In this document: piece by piece, positions 40,795 through 45,101 of the stretch
Layout: every line of letters begins with the position of its first letter
How positions within the stretch are numbered: position 1 is the stretch's first letter
The notes under the pieces: model-generated
The model's input: the letters and a program-made list of their open reading frames with translations, nothing else
Databases searched by the model: none
Told to the model about the DNA's origin: nothing
NCBI GenBank assembly: GCA_028247315.1
Contig: JAOKFZ010000013.1
Location: forward strand, 1 to 45,101
Origin: Bacteroidia bacterium
Lineage (GTDB): Bacteria > Bacteroidota > Bacteroidia > NS11-12g > UBA9320
Direction: 5' to 3'
Length of the DNA: 45,101 nt
Position numbers and translations under genes: made by a program

Positions 40795-42195
40795 ATGAAT
40801 ATAGAACAGATATACACCGGATGCTTGGCACAAGGAGCCTATTACGTAGAGAGCAATGGGGAGGTAGCAATCATAGATCCACTAAGAGAAACCGAACACT
40901 ATATAGCCAGAGCAAAGCATGACGGAGCAGAAATTAAGTATATTTTTGAGACACACTTTCATGCAGATTTCGTGAGTGGGCACATTACGCTGGCAGCCAG
41001 AAGTGGGGCTACTATAGTATACGGCCCTACCGCTAAAACTGGATACAAATCTTACACAGCAGCAGATGGCGAGCAATTTCAATTAGGAAATATTACTATA
41101 ACGGCACTTCACACACCTGGTCATACAATGGAGAGCACCACGTACTTATTGAAAGACAAAAATGGAAAGGACCACTGTATATTCTCTGGAGACACCCTTT
41201 TCTTAGGAGATGTAGGCAGACCAGATCTCGCTCAAAAGGCTGCTACTATTACTCAAGAAGACCTTGCAGGAATATTATTTGATAGCCTCAGGAATAAAAT
41301 AATGCCCCTAGCAGATGATGTAATTGTGTACCCAGCACACGGTGCTGGTAGTGCTTGCGGCAAGAATATGATGAAAGAAACCGTAGATACCCTCGGCAAC
41401 CAAAAACAAGTAAACTATGCCCTACGCTCAAACATGACCCGTGAAGAATTCATATACGAACTAACACAAGGACTAGGTACTCCACCAGCCTATTTCCCTC
41501 TAAATGTAGCAATGAACAAAGATGGTTATGAACACTTAGACCAGGTGATAGCCAAAGGAAACAAAGCACTTGCTCCACCAGAATTTGAAGCAGCAGCTAA
41601 TCAGACAGAGGCAGTAATCATAGACACACGGCACCAAACAGATTTCGTAAAAGGATTTGTACCTCAGAGTATTTTTATCGGAATAGACGGTGGATTTGCT
41701 CCTTGGGTAGGTACTCTTATCAAAGACACCAAACAGCCAATATTACTGGTAGCAGAGGAAGGTAGAGTGGAAGAAGTAATCACAAGACTAGGACGTGTAG
41801 GTTTTGACAACACCATAGGCTACTTAGCCGGAGGTTTTGATGCTTGGAAAGAAGACAACAGAGAAATTGACACCATTCTATCCATACCCGTAGATCAGTT
41901 TGAGAAAGAAGTAACAGAAAATCAACTCACTGTTTTTGATGTACGCAAAAAAGGTGAGTGGGAAACCCAGCACCTAGCCGCAGCAAGCCACGTATGCCTG
42001 AGCGGAGTAACCGAGCATTTAGCAGAATTCCCTAAACAAAAGAATTTCTATGTGCACTGTGCAGGTGGATACCGCTCAGTGATAGCATCGAGCATATTAA
42101 AAATGAGAGGATACCACAATGTGATAGACATCGCTGGTGGTTTTGATGAAATAAAGAAGACTAACCTGCCAATGCAAAACGTTATTGAAGCTTAA
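40795..42195 (+). CDS. CstB-like persulfide dioxygenase / double rhodanese fusion
   Basis: The 466-residue protein has an ETHE1-type metallo-beta-lactamase domain (about 1-240), a degenerate rhodanese domain (about 255-355) and an active rhodanese domain (about 370-460). Iron ligands fit His54 (THFHADFVSGH), His110 (TPGHT) and Asp133 (SGDTLF). The first rhodanese loop (LLVAEEGRVEE) lacks the catalytic Cys, while the second keeps it in VHCAGGYRS (Cys422). Order and motifs match staphylococcal CstB, which oxidises persulfides and makes thiosulfate. Expected role: detoxifying or using sulfane sulfur in the cytoplasm. ATG 40795 is chosen over the TTG three codons earlier, which overlaps the promoter box. 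Confidence 0.88.
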   Translation: MNIEQIYTGCLAQGAYYVESNGEVAIIDPLRETEHYIARAKHDGAEIKYIFETHFHADFVSGHITLAARSGATIVYGPTAKTGYKSYTAADGEQFQLGNITITALHTPGHTMESTTYLLKDKNGKDHCIFSGDTLFLGDVGRPDLAQKAATITQEDLAGILFDSLRNKIMPLADDVIVYPAHGAGSACGKNMMKETVDTLGNQKQVNYALRSNMTREEFIYELTQGLGTPPAYFPLNVAMNKDGYEHLDQVIAKGNKALAPPEFEAAANQTEAVIIDTRHQTDFVKGFVPQSIFIGIDGGFAPWVGTLIKDTKQPILLVAEEGRVEEVITRLGRVGFDNTIGYLAGGFDAWKEDNREIDTILSIPVDQFEKEVTENQLTVFDVRKKGEWETQHLAAASHVCLSGVTEHLAEFPKQKNFYVHCAGGYRSVIASSILKMRGYHNVIDIAGGFDEIKKTNLPMQNVIEA

Positions 42196-42196
42196 C

Positions 42197-43426
42197 ATGA
42201 AGATAAACACACCTGTACAGTTTGGCCGCATACTATTAAGTTTCCTTTTCGTATTTGGGGCAGTAAGTAAGCTGGTCTCTATGCCCTTTTTTGATGGTAT
42301 GGTCGCAGAGTTACTGCTAGGCAAAGACTACTTTGATAACCCTAGCGGAATGGCATGGGTACAATGGCTCACCCGCACACTTGTAGCCATAGAGTTGGTT
42401 CTTGGCCTAGCCTTATTGCAAGGCAAATGGTTTAAGAAACTTGTACTTCCTGCCACTATGGGAATGCTCATACTTTTCACTATACACTTGTTTTACGAGG
42501 GGTTTAGCCAAGTCAATGGGTTTATAGAAGGTAACTGCGGTTGTTTTGGAGATGTATTGCCTATGACCAATCTAGAGTCTATCATTAAGAATGCGATAGG
42601 AATGCTCGCGGGTATTTTTGTATGGATTAAGTATAAAAAAGAAGATCTTTTTGCGGGTTGGGTAGCTCCCTCCTTTATTGGTCTCATCACCTTGTTTACG
42701 CTAAGCTTTGGAATAAAAAGCTACGAAGCCTTAACACCAGCAGTAGTGAGTGACTTGGCATTAGCAACGACACCATTAGAATTGCCAACGTTAGATACAA
42801 CCAATATAATAACAGAAAGTGATTTAACTGAGTTGAAAAAGGACGCTGTTAAGAAACAAACTCCGCCGCCGCCTCCGGTAGCAGAACCTAAAAAAACACC
42901 AACAGTAGACGAAATCCCTGACAACTTACCTCAAGAAGTAGCACCTGTAGTACAACAAACTCCTGGGGATAAAACACTGCAACTACTCTACACCTATGCT
43001 CCAGCTATAGCCTCACAAAATTTGGCCTATAGCTCCAAGTTAGTTTGCTTGTTTAGTATGACTTGTAGCCATTGCCAAGAAGTGTATCGTGATTTGTCTG
43101 CAATGAAGTCAAGTGGCAAATTACCCAATCTGTATCTTCTAAATTACGGCACAGCGTACGAGCAAAACTACTTCTTCACTCAAGCAGGAGATGCAAACGA
43201 TCCACATACACGTATAGAAGAATTCTCCAATTTTAAGCGAATGCTTGAGGGCAAAACCTACCCCAGAATACTCTACATAAAAGACGGCAAAATTCTACAA
43301 GAATGGGACGTAGATACTTATGAAAAAGTTGGTTTCATGAAATACTTTGGGATCGAAAAACTAGAAGAGAAAAAAGAAGGTGGCGGACTGCAATTGGAAT
43401 TGCAAGACGGAGCCAGTCCTTGGTAG
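42197..43426 (+). CDS. MauE/DoxX-like membrane protein fused to a thioredoxin-fold domain
   Basis: The 409-residue product has about five membrane helices in the first ~175 residues with the MauE/DoxX-type motif EGNCGCFGDVLP, as in Bacteroidota quinone-linked redox proteins. A Pro-rich linker (QTPPPPPVAEPKKTP, about 210-260) leads to a thioredoxin-like domain starting near residue 280, with the active-site pair in MTCSHCQEVY. The soluble part should lie in the periplasm. It starts 1 nt after the cstB-like stop, so it is co-expressed. I infer that it moves electrons between periplasmic thiols and the quinone pool, complementing the persulfide enzyme. ATG 42197 follows the previous stop directly; an earlier TTG would overlap it. 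Confidence 0.8.
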   Translation: MKINTPVQFGRILLSFLFVFGAVSKLVSMPFFDGMVAELLLGKDYFDNPSGMAWVQWLTRTLVAIELVLGLALLQGKWFKKLVLPATMGMLILFTIHLFYEGFSQVNGFIEGNCGCFGDVLPMTNLESIIKNAIGMLAGIFVWIKYKKEDLFAGWVAPSFIGLITLFTLSFGIKSYEALTPAVVSDLALATTPLELPTLDTTNIITESDLTELKKDAVKKQTPPPPPVAEPKKTPTVDEIPDNLPQEVAPVVQQTPGDKTLQLLYTYAPAIASQNLAYSSKLVCLFSMTCSHCQEVYRDLSAMKSSGKLPNLYLLNYGTAYEQNYFFTQAGDANDPHTRIEEFSNFKRMLEGKTYPRILYIKDGKILQEWDVDTYEKVGFMKYFGIEKLEEKKEGGGLQLELQDGASPW

Positions 43427-43491
43427 TATGTTGGATTTATGCGGCTGCATGTTGATACGACACAAGACCCTCTTCACGTTCCCAGAAGCAA

Positions 43492-44970
43492 TTATCTTAG
43501 CTTAAACTCTACTCCTACCCTAAGGTATTGGGTCCTGGACTTCTGCTCGTAGCTGCTCAGTATAGAATTTATCCCTAACCCATATCCATAGCTGCTCCAC
43601 AGGTTCCATCTTGGAGTAAGCCATAGCTTAACTCCTACAGCTGCATTTGCTTGAAGGACTATTTTAGATACTTCCTCACTACTTGCCAGAGCTACTATAG
43701 ATGTACCTGATACAGCTATGCTATCTGCTAGCATTTGTTGCGGCAGTGCATAGTTACCCCTAGCTTTTTGCAAGAACAACGTATTTAGACCCGCTTCAGC
43801 AAAATAGCGTAGGCGATTCTTGCCAAAATTGTACTGTAGATTTAAGGGTACGGAAATGTAGTTAAACGAAACACCACAACCTTCGCACACTTGACGACTC
43901 GTAGTGCGAACCACTGCACTGTCCACCTTCTGCTGGGTAATCAGAACTACATGTGTGCCTCGTGGCGTGGTAGCGTATCTATTATTGGCTATCTTAGGCA
44001 CAGTAGTGTACCTATAGGTTTCACTCGTTTCTGTATAATTGGTATTCTCTTTTAGACGCAGTACTCCTATTCCAGAGCTTAGCATCCACTTTCCCCTTTT
44101 TACCCCTACATTTAGGCCATAGTTATACGAGTTTTGAGCATTAGACTGACCCAAGTTCCCTTCCTCGTCAGTGATTTTTTCTGGTATCATCACATTCTTT
44201 GCATAGTTTACATATCCAGCATAGGGGCTTAGGTATAAGCTAAATTTCTTCTTACTAGGGTAGGACAGAAAGGCCATTTTAGCTGGACTATGGAAACTTA
44301 ACTCGTGTGCAAATCCTCTTACGGTAATTCCATTCGCAGTTATGTCATGCATGACATTAACTTTTACTAAGGTATCCGCCTCTAAACTAGACAGGTTACT
44401 GGTAGACGTGACACTGCTTGTCATACTTGCTTGACCAACGTTAGCACTGTTATTTACACTGGCAGCAACATCGCTTCCCATTTGTAGAGTATGCGGCTCT
44501 GCATTCCTAAAACCATTGTCTGTAGGGTCAAGGTAAGTGGCATTGCTCGAAATAGTATTTATTGTTATACCCGTTGGTCTAGCTGTCTTATATACAGAAG
44601 ATGAAACCGCAGTTTGTCTAATTGCCACATTTTTTTTCGGTTCTACAGTTACCAGTGGATTCTTATCCGAAGGTTTCGCTAGCCTATGGGGAATGTCTCT
44701 TGTCACTTCTGCTTCCGTAGCATTCTTGTCCAATGGCGTATCAGTGAGCACTACAGGAGTATTTACCGTAGCGTCTGATTGTTCATAATACAGAAAAGCT
44801 ATGCCACTGATAAGTAGCAAGCTTCCAAAACCAAGGAGAAACCGGTAGCGAGCAAAGAAGCCTACTTTATGGCTATTGAGCATCTGCTCCATACCTGCCC
44901 AACTGGTATCAGAGTACTCCATCCCCTTACCCTCTAAGCCTTTTTTAAATATATCGTCTATGTTACTCAT
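43492..44970 (-). CDS. Sigma-factor-linked protein with inner-membrane helix and outer-membrane-barrel-like C-terminus
   Basis: The 492-residue product begins with about 38 soluble residues (DDIFKKGLEGKGMEYSDTSWAGME), a single helix at about 45-62 (FLLGFGSLLLISGIAFLYY), a Ser/Thr/Asn-rich low-complexity stretch (about 65-215) and a C-terminal beta-strand region (about 225-492) ending in LRVGVEFKLR, as in PorT-like outer membrane barrels. The N-terminal layout with a conserved Trp is common in Bacteroidota proteins encoded right after ECF sigma factors, where it may act as an anti-sigma segment. Its ATG overlaps the sigma gene stop (ATGA), so the two are translationally coupled. Confidence 0.72.
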   Translation of the reverse strand: MSNIDDIFKKGLEGKGMEYSDTSWAGMEQMLNSHKVGFFARYRFLLGFGSLLLISGIAFLYYEQSDATVNTPVVLTDTPLDKNATEAEVTRDIPHRLAKPSDKNPLVTVEPKKNVAIRQTAVSSSVYKTARPTGITINTISSNATYLDPTDNGFRNAEPHTLQMGSDVAASVNNSANVGQASMTSSVTSTSNLSSLEADTLVKVNVMHDITANGITVRGFAHELSFHSPAKMAFLSYPSKKKFSLYLSPYAGYVNYAKNVMIPEKITDEEGNLGQSNAQNSYNYGLNVGVKRGKWMLSSGIGVLRLKENTNYTETSETYRYTTVPKIANNRYATTPRGTHVVLITQQKVDSAVVRTTSRQVCEGCGVSFNYISVPLNLQYNFGKNRLRYFAEAGLNTLFLQKARGNYALPQQMLADSIAVSGTSIVALASSEEVSKIVLQANAAVGVKLWLTPRWNLWSSYGYGLGINSILSSYEQKSRTQYLRVGVEFKLR

Positions 44971-45101
44971 CCTCTTATTTCTAACGATTGTCTTTCTTTT
45001 GTTGTTTGTGCTTCAAGCATAGCTTTTAACTTTTTACGAGCATCACTCACGTGCCATTTACTTGTCCCTTCTGAGATACCCAGATAATCGGCTATCTCTC
45101 T
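44967..45101 (-). CDS. ECF-type sigma-70 factor, 3' end only
   Basis: The last 44 codons are visible before the window edge. REIADYLGISEGTSKWHVSDARKKLK (seen here as ADYLGISEGTSKWHVSDARK) is the region 4 helix-turn-helix of ECF sigma factors, which binds the -35-like element; the Gly-Thr-Ser-Lys-Trp turn is typical of Bacteroidota ECF factors. The rest of the gene lies beyond 45101. The TGA overlaps the ATG of the following gene by two bases. Confidence 0.85.
   Translation of the reverse strand, partial: REIADYLGISEGTSKWHVSDARKKLKAMLEAQTTKERQSLEIRG

Noticed and set aside
1-45101. tRNA, rRNA, CRISPR, insertion sequence or prophage elements
   Set aside because: I scanned the intergenic gaps for cloverleaf arms, regularly spaced repeats, terminal inverted repeats and transposase or integrase motifs and saw none; covariance-model searches were not possible.

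Overview
The window reads as chromosomal DNA of a free-living member of the Bacteroidota (Flavobacteria, Cytophagia or Chitinophagia-like; I cannot place it further). The evidence is a TonB-dependent receptor with an N-terminal carboxypeptidase-regulatory-like domain, a PorV/PorQ-type outer membrane protein, a secreted protein with a C-terminal domain like those of type IX secretion clients, paired OmpH/Skp genes next to murI, a DsbD fused to thioredoxin, many lipoproteins with short lipoboxes, and repeated promoter boxes of the form TAnnTTTG. Coding density is high, with no gap above 300 bp, and I found no tRNA, rRNA, CRISPR array, insertion sequence or prophage.

Layout. 1-8.7 kb (minus): a three-gene outer-membrane module (TonB receptor, large surface protein, PorV-like barrel). 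8.8-12.1 kb (minus): a D-2-hydroxyacid dehydrogenase, the decayed 3' end of a second TonB receptor, murI with no standard start codon, and two OmpH/Skp chaperones. 12.2-14.2 kb: a lipoprotein overlapping head-to-head with a LuxE-like acyl-adenylating protein, then another lipoprotein. 14.2-20.7 kb (minus): a five-gene run of envelope folding factors (PpiC-type PPIase, lipoprotein, SurA-like PPIase), a MoxR ATPase and a DnaQ/GIY-YIG nuclease. 20.9-25.4 kb: menE-like, trmB, gmhA, dsbD. 25.6-29.7 kb (plus): glucosaminidase-LysM, sodium:solute symporter, LOG protein, lipoprotein. 30-32.7 kb: mnmE and an unknown secreted protein behind a tandem 25-bp duplication. 32.7-38.1 kb: MscS channel, DUF2238 protein, small membrane proteins, an HTH-Fic protein with a candidate operator, DUF3820, YdeI-like and methyltransferase genes.

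38.2-43.4 kb (plus) is the most coherent accessory block: a porin, a membrane-anchored FMN-binding protein, a Crp/Fnr-type regulator, a CstB-like persulfide dioxygenase/double-rhodanese fusion and a MauE/DoxX-thioredoxin fusion. It reads as a sulfane-sulfur (persulfide) handling module under its own regulator, with long palindromes on both sides of the regulator gene. The last 1.6 kb (minus) holds the 3' end of an ECF sigma factor gene translationally coupled to a protein with an inner-membrane segment and a C-terminal outer-membrane-barrel-like region.

A theme across the window is a TAnnTTTG box lying only 4-8 nt upstream of a start codon at several genes (luxE-like, the 13.7 kb lipoprotein, trmB, DUF3820, crp, cstB-like), which predicts leaderless or nearly leaderless transcripts. 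All functional calls come from motif recognition by eye; no database search was run.
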